A stretch of DNA of 64,000 bases from Nitrospira sp. (GCA_029194675.1 JARFXP010000002.1:1116001-1180000); one strand, 5' to 3'; counted from the stretch's first letter, positions 8,105 through 14,175 are shown. Made by a program: numbers and translations. The notes: a model not told the origin generated them from the sequence alone.

Positions 8105-9733
8105 ATGATTACACTCATGAGTCAGATGGTCGGATGTCTCCTCATCGCAGCTGGTATCGGTCTCGCGGTCGGTTGGTTGTTGCGGGGGCTTCCAAAGAAT
8201 TCGATCGAGCAACCATACGAGGATCTCGTCAAACAATTGAGAACCAAGGAACAGGTGTTGGAGACGACGTCGCACGATTTGAAGGTAAAGACCTCGGCGA
8301 TGCAAGTTCTCGAACAGAAGCTCATGTCGTCCGAGATGCTGTACACCTCAGCCCAACGCGAGCTCACCGCGCGCGGCGAGCGGGTGAAGGCGCTCGAAGC
8401 AGAATTGTCTGTACGATCAAGACGACTGACGGACTTGGAAGCTGAGGGAGTCGCGGCACGCCAACGTGTGAGTGAGGTCGATGCGAGTGCTGCTGCCCAG
8501 GCTGAAGAACTGCGTGCGGCCCAACAGGCCGGGCGTGCGACCGATCGAGCCCGCGAGGTCATGGAACAGAAAATTCGTGCCTTGCGAGAACATATCGCCC
8601 AACTCAACGAAGGCCTCGCCGACCGGGACCGACTCCGAGCTCAGATTGAGAAGCTGGGATCGGCGCAAGACCGCATCCACCAACTGGAGGTGGAACTGAG
8701 TGATCGTGAAGCCGCCCATCGAGGCACGCTCCAGCAGCTCGAACGGTCTATCGCTGAACGAGACCGTCAAATCGGCGAATTCGATGCGATCGCGGCGGCC
8801 CAGGCTGAAGAACTCCGTGCGGCCCAACAAGCCTGTCAGACGACCGATCAAGTCCGGGAGGTTATGGAGCGGGAAATCCTGGTGCTGCGAGAGCATATCG
8901 CCCAACTGAACGAAGGCCTCGCCGACCGGGACCGACTCCGAGCCCAGATTGAGAAGCTGGGATCGGCGCAAGACCGCATCCACCAACTGGAGGTGGAACT
9001 GAGTGATCGTGAAGCCACCCATCGGGGCACGCTCCAGCAGCTCGAACGGTCTATCGCTGAGCGGGACCGTCGAATTGAAGAGCTTGTGCCGGTCACCCAC
9101 CTCCTTCGTGAGAAGGAGTCAGCGCTCAAAGAAAGAGAAAGAGCGTACGCGCGCACTGTTAAAGAACACGAGGTGGAGGTGGCAAAGCTCCAAGAACAAA
9201 ACGCTGCACAGGAAGAACTCCGTGCGCAGCATCTGCTCGACGAGCAACAGCTGCATGAACGAGACGAACAGATTGCGAGCCTTCACCGTCAGCTGCACGA
9301 CCTTCAAGCGGAGCGGCAAGGTCTATTGAGAGAGGTGCAGGGTATTCCAGGGAAAGAGGAGCAGATCGAACACCTGAAAAAACGCCTCAAGGAAATGCGG
9401 CCAGCACTCAGCACTAAGACACCTACGGCAATCGGAGCGCCTCGTCAGCCCCGCCAGAATGGAGCCGAGCCAAGTCCTAAAGCAGGACAGCTCAAGGTGG
9501 GCAAGGACATTCAGGAGGACGATCTCAAAAAGATCTCTGGGATCGGGCCTGCCTATGCGAACACTCTCAATAAAATGGGCACCCGCACCTTTATCCAAAT
9601 CGCTCGTTGGAAACCGGAAGATATCCAGAAGATCGCCAAGAAGCTCGATACCGATCCTGAGCGTATAAAACGGGATAATTGGATCGCTGACGCCAAGAAG
9701 CAACATTACCGAAAGTACGGTGAACGTCTCTAG
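8105..9733 (+). CDS. Membrane-anchored coiled-coil protein with C-terminal helix-3-turn-helix domain, copy 2
   Basis: A 542-residue protein. Residues 5-27 form one membrane helix (VGCLLIAAGIGLAVGWLL); the rest is coiled coil with two 101-residue units (about 150-351) of the kind repeated five times in copy 1. Residues about 470-540 are the COG3743-like H3TH domain with KISGIGP, RTFIQIARW and DNWIADAKKQ. Domain order suggests a long rod reaching from the inner membrane into the cytoplasm with a DNA-type binding tip, although the tip could bind protein. It is probably the ancestral form, because it keeps the anchor and its ompA partner upstream. ATG at 8105 has AAGGA eleven bases upstream; residue 5 is an alternative start. 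Confidence 0.88.
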   Translation: MITLMSQMVGCLLIAAGIGLAVGWLLRGLPKNSIEQPYEDLVKQLRTKEQVLETTSHDLKVKTSAMQVLEQKLMSSEMLYTSAQRELTARGERVKALEAELSVRSRRLTDLEAEGVAARQRVSEVDASAAAQAEELRAAQQAGRATDRAREVMEQKIRALREHIAQLNEGLADRDRLRAQIEKLGSAQDRIHQLEVELSDREAAHRGTLQQLERSIAERDRQIGEFDAIAAAQAEELRAAQQACQTTDQVREVMEREILVLREHIAQLNEGLADRDRLRAQIEKLGSAQDRIHQLEVELSDREATHRGTLQQLERSIAERDRRIEELVPVTHLLREKESALKERERAYARTVKEHEVEVAKLQEQNAAQEELRAQHLLDEQQLHERDEQIASLHRQLHDLQAERQGLLREVQGIPGKEEQIEHLKKRLKEMRPALSTKTPTAIGAPRQPRQNGAEPSPKAGQLKVGKDIQEDDLKKISGIGPAYANTLNKMGTRTFIQIARWKPEDIQKIAKKLDTDPERIKRDNWIADAKKQHYRKYGERL

Positions 9734-9758
9734 CAGGTTGCGGGAAAAGCCTTCGTTC

Positions 9759-9841
9759 GTCCTTCGAGAACCTCAGGACGAACGGAGCGGTCATTGTGAA
9801 TATACTGAGATTCTCCGTTCGTGCTGAGCCTGTCGAAGCAC
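9759..9841. repeat. REP-like imperfect inverted repeat
   Basis: Two arms, 9759-9787 and 9812-9841, form a long imperfect hairpin; both read inward as TTCGA..CTCAG.ACGAACGGAG. Such dispersed palindromes are common mobile repeats in bacterial genomes and typical partners of RAYT transposases. This copy sits between the coiled-coil gene and the cassette array, cuts off the 3' end of the RHH gene at 10019, and could also serve as a terminator. Confidence 0.7.
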
Positions 9842-9847
9842 ACAAAT

Positions 9848-10019
9848 CGAGTTTCGCACATTCCCTGTCCAAGCGGCCTCGGTCCAACCAGGCGAGTTTC
9901 TCCTCCACTACCTCCTGAATGACTTGACTTCGGCTCGGAAAGGCGGCTTGCTCCACGAGAGTATCGAGGTGTTCCAGGGTGGATGCATTGAGGGAGATCG
10001 CAATTGTGGACCTTGGCAT
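9848..10019 (-). pseudogene. Ribbon-helix-helix antitoxin-like gene, 3' end replaced by a REP repeat
   Basis: From ATG 10019 (GGAG seven bases upstream) the reverse strand encodes MPRSTIAISLNASTLEHLDT and, from about residue 24, FPSRSQVIQEVVEEKLAWLD. These are the beta strand and helices of a CopG/RHH repressor of the type used as an antitoxin. After about residue 57 (ECAKLDL) the frame enters the REP-like repeat and loses similarity, so 20-30 C-terminal residues are missing. Its upstream DNA (10020-10090) is closely repeated before a second truncated RHH start at 12019. Confidence 0.7.
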
Positions 10020-10090
10020 GTCGCATCTCCAAACATGCCCATGTGTCATACCTCTGTCAGGGTCAAGCACTGTATCCGAATCACGCCAGA

Positions 10091-10122
10091 GCCCAACGCC
10101 AGCGCTCAGCGAATTGTTATGC
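10091..10122 (-). other. Integron attC site A, strongly shortened
   Basis: Read on the minus strand it begins GCATAAC (R''-like) and ends CGCTGGCGTTGGGC, the L'-R' end seen at the other sites here. The centre and most of L'' are deleted, leaving 32 bp. It lies just downstream of the truncated haemoglobin gene, the position expected for the attC of that cassette. Confidence 0.6.
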
Positions 10123-10128
10123 CTGTAT

Positions 10129-10500
10129 CTAAGCTTCGATAATGTCTTTTTTCGTGCTTTGGATAAAGGCGACCACTTCGTCGCGTTCCGCCTGTGGAAC
10201 TTGAAACGCCGCCAGCGTGGCATGGAGGTGCTCCAAAAATGCCGACCAGTCGCTTTCGCTGATTCGCATACCCGCATGGGAGATTTTCATATCGCGTCCG
10301 GTGTAGTAGAGCGGGCCTCCAGCACTCGCACAGAGAAAATCAATGAGGAGCTGTTTCTCCCGCTTGAGACCATCCGCTCCGCGATGCTGCCAGAAACGGG
10401 CCAGTTGCGGATCGGCTTGCAGGCGCGGCAACAGGTCGTTGCAAACTGCCGCGATGGCGTCGTAGCCGCCAAGGCGTTCATAGAGAGTTCTCTTACTCAT
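10129..10500 (-). CDS. Group 1 truncated haemoglobin (integron cassette)
   Basis: A 123-residue two-over-two globin of the bacterial truncated haemoglobin family (PF01152). The proximal haem ligand is His75 in KISHAGMRIS; the B/E-helix region has LYERLGG..AI at the N-terminus, FWQHRG and a Tyr pair at 65-66. These proteins bind oxygen and NO and often detoxify NO. Start ATG at 10500 gives the exact family N-terminus. The gene is flanked by attC sites A (downstream) and B (upstream), so it is a complete gene cassette. NO handling would be meaningful in a nitrogen-cycling host, but that is inference. Confidence 0.9.
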   Translation of the reverse strand: MSKRTLYERLGGYDAIAAVCNDLLPRLQADPQLARFWQHRGADGLKREKQLLIDFLCASAGGPLYYTGRDMKISHAGMRISESDWSAFLEHLHATLAAFQVPQAERDEVVAFIQSTKKDIIEA

Positions 10501-10528
10501 TGCTTTATCTCCCTCTGGTTAGAAATGG

Positions 10529-10622
10529 GCCCAACGCCCGCGTTCAGCCGCGCCGAGGGCCGAAGACCCGATGGAACCCGAGCGCGCAACGCGAAGGCGT
10601 CGGCTGGAACGCGTTGTTGGGC
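10529..10622 (-). other. Integron attC site B
   Basis: A 94-bp site with perfect boxes. On the minus strand it starts GCCCAAC (R'', RYYYAAC), then AACGCGTTCCAGCCGACG (L''), and ends CGGCTGAACGCG (L') and GTTGGGC (R', GTTRRRY). L'' and L' pair with one unpaired C, the extrahelical base that sets strand choice in attC recombination. It follows the stop codon of the VOC gene by 14 bp. Confidence 0.9.
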
Positions 10623-10635
10623 GCCAAGCGTTTCT

Positions 10636-11016
10636 TCATATGGGTTTGCCCGAGGCATGACTTGAAAAGAACGTGATGACGTGCCCAGCCGGCTCGCGAA
10701 CCGTAAAGACTTCGTGATCAATCTGCGGTCGAGCCTCGATCGGCGAGGGAGAGAGCCCCAAGGAAACGAATCGCTTATGGGTGTCTCGCAGGTTGTCAAC
10801 CATGAGATCGAACGGAGCCTCGCCTGGGACGATCTTCTCTCTCTTCATCATGATCAAGTGTGTTCCACCCCGCATCTCGTAGACCGACACGTCTGGCCCA
10901 TCGAATATGGGGCGCATCCCGATTGTGCACATGAACTGAGCAGTTTCAGTCATGCGATCGGTGTGCAGCACGACGTGTGCTACGCCTACCGGAGGGTGTT
11001 GGTCAGCCTCACTCAT
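10636..11016 (-). CDS. VOC/glyoxalase-fold protein (integron cassette)
   Basis: A 126-residue protein of the vicinal oxygen chelate superfamily: a single betaalphabetabetabeta pair with GVAHVVLHTDRM at the start, TIGMRPIF, YEMRGGTHLIM, a central FDLMVDNLR repeat start and EVFTVREPAGHVITFF at the end. Candidate metal ligands are His14, a histidine around GGTHL, and Glu near the C-terminus. The family includes lyases, dioxygenases and antibiotic-resistance proteins; the substrate is not readable. The ATG at 11016 lies 11 bp after an attC R' box, the usual spacing in a cassette, and was preferred to the longer frame, which runs through attC DNA. Confidence 0.82.
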   Translation of the reverse strand: MSEADQHPPVGVAHVVLHTDRMTETAQFMCTIGMRPIFDGPDVSVYEMRGGTHLIMMKREKIVPGEAPFDLMVDNLRDTHKRFVSLGLSPSPIEARPQIDHEVFTVREPAGHVITFFSSHASGKPI

Positions 11017-11027
11017 GTTCTTGTGCC

Positions 11028-11151
11028 GCCCAACTATGGAGTATACTGACCGGCATAGTACGCCGCTACTGAGTTCCACCTCCCGCACAATTCTTGCGTT
11101 GGTTCCTAGACTGGTCACCTCTGTCCACAACGCAGCGTTGGCGTGTTATAC
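11028..11151 (-). other. Integron attC-like site C (124 bp)
   Basis: Minus-strand reading starts GTATAAC, continues ACGCCAACGCTGCGTTG and ends at GTTGGGC immediately before the VOC cassette. It is a sister of site E (13176-13299): equal length and the same order of conserved blocks (AACGCTGCGTTG, GAGGTGAC, ACTATGCCGGTC). The R' box is perfect; the R'' box has a mismatch. L'-side pairing is weaker than in site B. Confidence 0.6.
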
Positions 11152-11178
11152 AGATCGACGGGGAATAAGACGGGGAAT

Positions 11179-11958
11179 AAAAGGGGAGAAGTCCCATTGT
11201 TCAGGAGGGCGTTTCCACCTCTGAAGGTCAGGGCTTCCGAGGCCGTCCCCGCGAACGGAAAGTGGATTCCAGCCTCAGCGTGGCTGTAACCCCCCGCTGC
11301 CAGCTTGGCGTTCCATACGGTCGGCCCCGCGTGACTGAGCTCCGCATCGCCTCTAGCTCGGCCGAGGTCTCAGGACGATTCACCCACTTCAGCCAATCCG
11401 CTGGTTGAGCGACCGGCCACTCAGACAGGCTCGGCTTGCCCCTGCGCTCTGCCTGGTGGAGCCGTTGCCACAGGCTGGACCACGGCCACTCCTCTGCCCT
11501 CTCCGCCAACTTCGCACGCACAGGGTTGCGCTCCACATACCGGCAGACACTCAGCAGGTGCTCATCCTTCTGAATAGGGAATGACTTGTACGTCCCTTGA
11601 TAGAGATGGCCGGCGCCAACGCTCTGCCGATGCAAGTGCCATCGTCGCACATGTGTCGTGGTCAACCGACGCATGAACTCACCCACCTGGCCCTCCTCTT
11701 GCGGCCAGAGCACGAAATGCCAGTGATTGGGCATCAGGCAATAGGCCAGGATCCGTATCGGGACCTGGGAGAGCGTGTCCGTCAGCACGCGTTGGAACGC
11801 GTGGTAATCCTCCTCGTCGTCGAAGATTTGTGCACGGGCATTGCCCCGATTCAGGACATGAAACAGCATGCCGCCCGGGGTGCGTCTGGCTGTCCGAGGC
11901 ATGGCCGTACCGTAATCGACAAGCCGACTCGCAGTTAATAATGGGACTTCTCCCCTTT
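11179..11958 (-). mobile_element. RAYT element bounded by perfect 20-bp inverted repeats
   Basis: The transposase gene is enclosed by aaaaggggagaagtcccatt at 11179-11198 and its exact reverse complement at 11939-11958. The element inserted into a second RHH gene whose first 19 or so codons survive at 11962-12019; the rest of that gene was not found on the other side, so a deletion accompanied or followed insertion. Such flanking inverted REP-like arms are typical of RAYT modules. Confidence 0.75.
11228..11902 (-). CDS. REP-associated tyrosine transposase (RAYT, IS200/IS605-like)
   Basis: A 224-residue single-strand transposase of the Y1 HUH family. The HUH motif is NHWHFVLW (about 57-64), preceded by the family hallmark YCLMPNHWH; the catalytic tyrosine lies in YQGTYKSFPIQ with RYVERNPVRA next; the C-terminus FRSRGRPRKP is the usual basic tail. 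These enzymes nick and move short REP hairpins and often remain as single copies. Length is complete and no frameshift is visible, so it may be active. It lies inside the cassette array between perfect 20-bp inverted repeats. Confidence 0.93.
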   Translation of the reverse strand: MPRTARRTPGGMLFHVLNRGNARAQIFDDEEDYHAFQRVLTDTLSQVPIRILAYCLMPNHWHFVLWPQEEGQVGEFMRRLTTTHVRRWHLHRQSVGAGHLYQGTYKSFPIQKDEHLLSVCRYVERNPVRAKLAERAEEWPWSSLWQRLHQAERRGKPSLSEWPVAQPADWLKWVNRPETSAELEAMRSSVTRGRPYGTPSWQRGVTATLRLESTFRSRGRPRKP

Positions 11959-12019
11959 TTCTCCAAGGCGTTCCAGAGTAGACTCATCAAGGGATATCGC
12001 AATTGTGGGCCTTGGCATG
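11938..12019 (-). pseudogene. Second RHH antitoxin gene start, cut by the RAYT element
   Basis: ATG at 12019 encodes MPRPTIAISLDESTLERL, nearly the same as the RHH relic at 10019, then enters the RAYT terminal repeat (GEKGEKSHY) and stops. The 70 bp upstream of both start codons is also nearly the same, so both descend from one cassette. Only the beta strand of the DNA-binding domain remains. Confidence 0.75.
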
Positions 12020-12089
12020 TTGCACCTCCGAGCATGCCCATGTGTCATATCTCTGTCAGGGTCAAGCACCATATCCGAATCACGTCGGA

Positions 12090-12190
12090 GCCTAAGGGCC
12101 TGCCGCTCAGCCGCGAGCGGCGTCTATTTATGGTTGCGACCTCCAAGGCACGTATTCGTGCTGCTTGTCGGCTGCAGCGGTGGGTTAGGC
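12090..12190 (-). other. Integron attC site D with a mutated R' box
   Basis: On the minus strand it begins GCCTAAC (R''), whose TAA is the stop codon of the DUF2442 gene, then CCACCGCTGCAGCCGAC (L''). It ends CGGCTGAGCGGCAGG (L') and CTTAGGC where GTTAGGC is expected. L'' and L' pair with one extrahelical base. The single change in R' would remove the recombination core, freezing the site. Confidence 0.75.
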
Positions 12191-12430
12191 TGTGATCCGC
12201 ACGTTGTCGTGCAGAAACTCTGGCGCAAAGTCAGCGCCGTTGGGCCAGACGAGCGTGTGAAACTCCCGATGAACCGTGAACGCTTTGAAGTACGCGAGAT
12301 CGCGAAGCGGTTCGAACATGGGACCACGCAGCGCTGGACCGAGGTCAATCTCTCCGACCGTGCCGTCACGAAACCGAAGCCACACAACGTGTTCGCCAAC
12401 GTACCGCGCCTCTAGAACGTGATAATCCAT
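12185..12430 (-). CDS. DUF2442 protein (integron cassette, pairs with DUF4160)
   Basis: An 81-residue protein of the DUF2442 family (NE0471 N-terminal-like fold): YHVLEARYVGEHVVWLRFRD, GTVGEIDLGP and FTVHREFHTLVWPNGADFAPEFL are family blocks. DUF2442 genes are regularly found directly beside DUF4160 genes, and the pair is predicted to be a toxin-antitoxin-like module of unknown activity. Here its ATG at 12430 lies 4 bp after the stop of the DUF4160 gene. The stop codon is inside the R'' box of attC site D, so the pair shares one cassette. Confidence 0.85.
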   Translation of the reverse strand: MDYHVLEARYVGEHVVWLRFRDGTVGEIDLGPALRGPMFEPLRDLAYFKAFTVHREFHTLVWPNGADFAPEFLHDNVRITA

Positions 12431-12434
12431 CGTG

Positions 12435-12692
12435 TTACTCCAAGGGCTCAATCCGATTCAGTGGCCTCCCCTGCCGGGCCAGCTCCCAGTTGGCCGACAA
12501 TTCTGGCTTATGAAGGGCCGCCCATTCAAGAACGTGTCGAAGCGCTCGTGGAGGAAAATTTCCGTGAACGGCTCCGGATTCGATTTCTATCGAAATCTCG
12601 TGCTCCCCGTAGACCGCGTGGAAGTGCGGGACTCCATGTTCACTGTAGAACATCCCGATTACGATGCCGAGAAAACGTGAAATCTCCGGCAT
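12435..12692 (-). CDS. DUF4160 protein (integron cassette)
   Basis: An 85-residue DUF4160 family protein. The start MPEISRFLGIVIGMFYSEHGVPHFHAVYGE is the family signature, in which HGVPHFHA supplies conserved histidines; WELARQGRPLNRIEPLE is the usual C-terminus. It is the first gene of a two-gene cassette with DUF2442 and starts 46 bp after the R' box of attC site F. It is a presumed toxin-antitoxin partner; which protein is the toxin is not established. Confidence 0.87.
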   Translation of the reverse strand: MPEISRFLGIVIGMFYSEHGVPHFHAVYGEHEISIEIESGAVHGNFPPRALRHVLEWAALHKPELSANWELARQGRPLNRIEPLE

Positions 12693-12738
12693 GGGTCCGC
12701 CAAAGGCCTCGCTGTTGCAAGGACTGTCTTTTCATCGA

Positions 12739-12806
12739 GCCTAACGCCAGCGTTCAGCGACGGGCCGAGCGAAGCGAGGACCGTCGGCTGGAACGCGTTG
12801 TTAGCC
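12739..12806 (-). other. Integron attC site F
   Basis: A 68-bp site. Minus strand: GGCTAAC (R''), AACGCGTTCCAGCCGACGG (L''), a GC-rich loop, CGCTGAACGCTGGC (L') and GTTAGGC (R'). Pairing has one extrahelical C, as in site B. Its L'' is identical to that of site B over 18 bases, so the array shares one attC lineage, as in chromosomal integrons. The antitoxin reading frame runs into it. Confidence 0.9.
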
Positions 12807-13068
12807 GCCGTTCCGCGAACTTGTGAAGAACGCTTGAGATGAGTGTTTGATACGGCAACCCTTCGCTCAGAGCCAGCTTCTGAAGTTCCTTCAGATCTTT
12901 TGAAGAGATGCGAATATTGATTCGTGCGTCTTTCTTAAATGTGGCTGCCGCATAGCGCTTGTGACGCGCAATCTCTTTCTTAGCCTCAGGAACGCGCCTT
13001 AGCTTCCCGGACTCATATGCGTCAAGAATCTCTTTCTCTTCTTGATCAAGTGTTTTCATCTGATTCAT
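12754..13068 (-). CDS. BrnA/CopG-type antitoxin, orphaned in an integron cassette
   Basis: A 104-residue antitoxin. Residues 1-45 are the flexible toxin-neutralising part (LDQEEKEILDAYESGKL..KKEIARHK); residues 48-86 (RINIRISSKDLKELQKLALSEGLPYQTLISSVLHKFA) are a ribbon-helix-helix DNA-binding domain. The last 17 residues are basic and encoded by attC site F, an extension created by the cassette joint. It overlaps the end of a BrnT-like toxin relic by 23 bp, as in intact operons, but that toxin has a nonsense codon and no N-terminus. It could still repress, or neutralise a related toxin elsewhere. Confidence 0.85.
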   Translation of the reverse strand: MNQMKTLDQEEKEILDAYESGKLRRVPEAKKEIARHKRYAAATFKKDARINIRISSKDLKELQKLALSEGLPYQTLISSVLHKFAERRLTTRSSRRSSLRSARR

Positions 13069-13175
13069 CTACGTACTCCCTCGTGGCTTTGCGGCTGGGG
13101 ATGACTGTTTTCAGGAAGATCTCTTCTTCCGACTCCATGAACGGCACCAGGTATGCCTAGTCGTTGATGATCACG
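13046..13175 (-). pseudogene. BrnT-like toxin relic
   Basis: Just upstream of and overlapping the antitoxin, the reverse strand encodes AYLVPFMESEEEIFLKTVIP followed by SRKATREY, the C-terminal half of a BrnT-family ribonuclease toxin. A TAG stop falls where a tyrosine is expected (IIND-stop-AYLVPF), and the N-terminal half is absent because the cassette boundary (the R' box of site E) lies at 13176. Natural reading ends at 13046. The toxin is therefore doubly inactivated. Confidence 0.8.
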
Positions 13176-13299
13176 ACCGAACTATTAAATATACCGACCG
13201 GCATAGTACGCAGATACCGCGTGCCAACTCCCACGCGGTTCTTGTGTTGGTTCATGGACGTGTCACCTCTATCCTCAACGCAGCGTTGACGTGTTATGC
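13176..13299 (-). other. Integron attC-like site E (124 bp)
   Basis: Sister of site C with the same length and block order. Minus strand: GCATAAC, ACGTCAACGCTGCGTTG, GAGGTGAC, ACTATGCCGGTC, ending GTTCGGT, a degenerate R' box. It marks the left limit of the BrnT/antitoxin cassette. It contains a short ORF (MNQHKNRVGVGTRYLRTM) with a ribosome-site-like GAGG, probably without meaning. Confidence 0.55.
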
Positions 13300-13305
13300 A
13301 GACCA

Positions 13306-13523
13306 GCATGATTCCGTTATGGCTGAGAAAAACTTAACCCTTGGATCAGCGCATAGGCTGGACTCCGTACACCTTTGCCGCCCCGATTGAGGACGGGTGG
13401 CATATTCTCAACAAATCCGCCGACTCCTTCAATAGAATCTCCTGTCTTTCATTGAGCCGAGCGACAACTTCCGACAACACGGCGATGGCGGTATTTTCCG
13501 CTATGAGAGGAGTTTTTCTACAG
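13306..13523 (-). other. Cassette segment with no assignable gene
   Basis: Between sites E and G. The reverse strand holds an open stretch ending at 13346 that reads AIAVLSEVVARLNERQEILL and later GAAKVYGVQP, which looks protein-like, but it has no good start codon and no family was recognised. The forward strand ORF across it (13341-13529) has no ribosome site. It may be the 3' part of a lost cassette gene. Confidence 0.3.
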
Positions 13524-13572
13524 GCCTAACGTTTGAGCTGAGGCGAGGGTCGGCTCCAGCGAAGGGTTAGTC
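13524..13572 (-). other. Integron attC site G
   Basis: A short 49-bp site. Minus strand: GACTAAC (R''), CCTTCGCTGGAGCCGA (L''), then TCAGCTCAAAC and GTTAGGC (R'). Both core boxes fit the consensus; internal pairing is weaker than in sites B and F. It lies 25 bp downstream of the NTF2-like gene, as expected for that cassette. Confidence 0.65.
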
Positions 13573-13597
13573 AGCGCTGGTACCTACGCTCCGAGTC

Positions 13598-14059
13598 TCA
13601 CATGGACTCGTCCGATGACCAATGGACAGCCCGAATCTCCCAGCCGCTTGCGGTTCGTGTGAGGACAACGAGTTCGGCACCCGACAGCTTGATCTTGCGA
13701 TTGTGGAACTTGCCCTGCGAGACGGTTACAGAGTGAACCCAGGCAGTTTGGCCCGAAACAGTTGTCTCTGACTTGGTGACCTTGGATGGAACCGCCTTAG
13801 CGAACTCAATGTCGGCGCTGAGGTGATGGCGCAGATATTCTTGCCGGGACTCGAGGTGACCGCCCTCGAGGATGACCGCATCGGTTGCGAGCAACTCCTG
13901 AACGGCCTGCACGTCGCCGCGGCGTAGTGCTTCATGAAACGAGCGCACCGCCGCTTGAGCAGCCAGAGCATCGGGATCGGATTGCTGCGCGAAGATGCTA
14001 CCAGCCACCGAGAGGCAGCAGCTAGAGATGACAAGCCAAAGCAGTCGAGGTTTGCTCAT
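13598..14059 (-). CDS. Secreted NTF2-like/DUF4440 protein (integron cassette)
   Basis: A 153-residue protein with a signal peptide (about 1-24, cut near IFAQQ) and an NTF2-like/SnoaL fold: AVRSFHEALRRGDVQAVQELLATDAVILEGG is the classical opening helix and cone strand, followed by VTVSQGKFHNRK and WEIRAVHWS. The family is a versatile pocket found in enzymes, immunity proteins and ligand binders; no catalytic set is evident. A periplasmic location is predicted. It sits between attC sites G (downstream) and H (upstream), a cassette of its own. Confidence 0.82.
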   Translation of the reverse strand: MSKPRLLWLVISSCCLSVAGSIFAQQSDPDALAAQAAVRSFHEALRRGDVQAVQELLATDAVILEGGHLESRQEYLRHHLSADIEFAKAVPSKVTKSETTVSGQTAWVHSVTVSQGKFHNRKIKLSGAELVVLTRTASGWEIRAVHWSSDESM

Positions 14060-14075
14060 ACGAAATGTCTACGCT

Positions 14076-14155
14076 GCCTAACTTGAAGTAGACCCCCGAA
14101 GAAGTAGGCCCCCGAAATGGTGTAGTTGTACACACCGTCGCGGCACAAGTTAGCT
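14076..14155 (-). other. Integron attC-like site H
   Basis: Minus strand: AGCTAAC then TTGTGCCGCGACGG, ending CTACTTCAA and GTTAGGC (perfect R'). TAACTTG pairs with CAAGTTA across the two ends. The R'' box has one mismatch. It ends 17 bp before the NTF2-like start codon, so it would be the attC of the next cassette, now replaced by transposase remnants. Confidence 0.55.
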
Positions 14156-14175
14156 GGAACGTTCTGCGATGTCAA

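Noticed and set aside
9591..10277. A 228-residue reverse protein
   Set aside because: It is a chance fusion of attC DNA, the RHH relic, a REP repeat and antisense of the coiled-coil gene; only 9848-10019 has family similarity.
10636..11130. N-terminally extended VOC protein (164 residues)
   Set aside because: The extra 38 residues are encoded by attC-like DNA shared with site E; the start next to the R' box is more likely.
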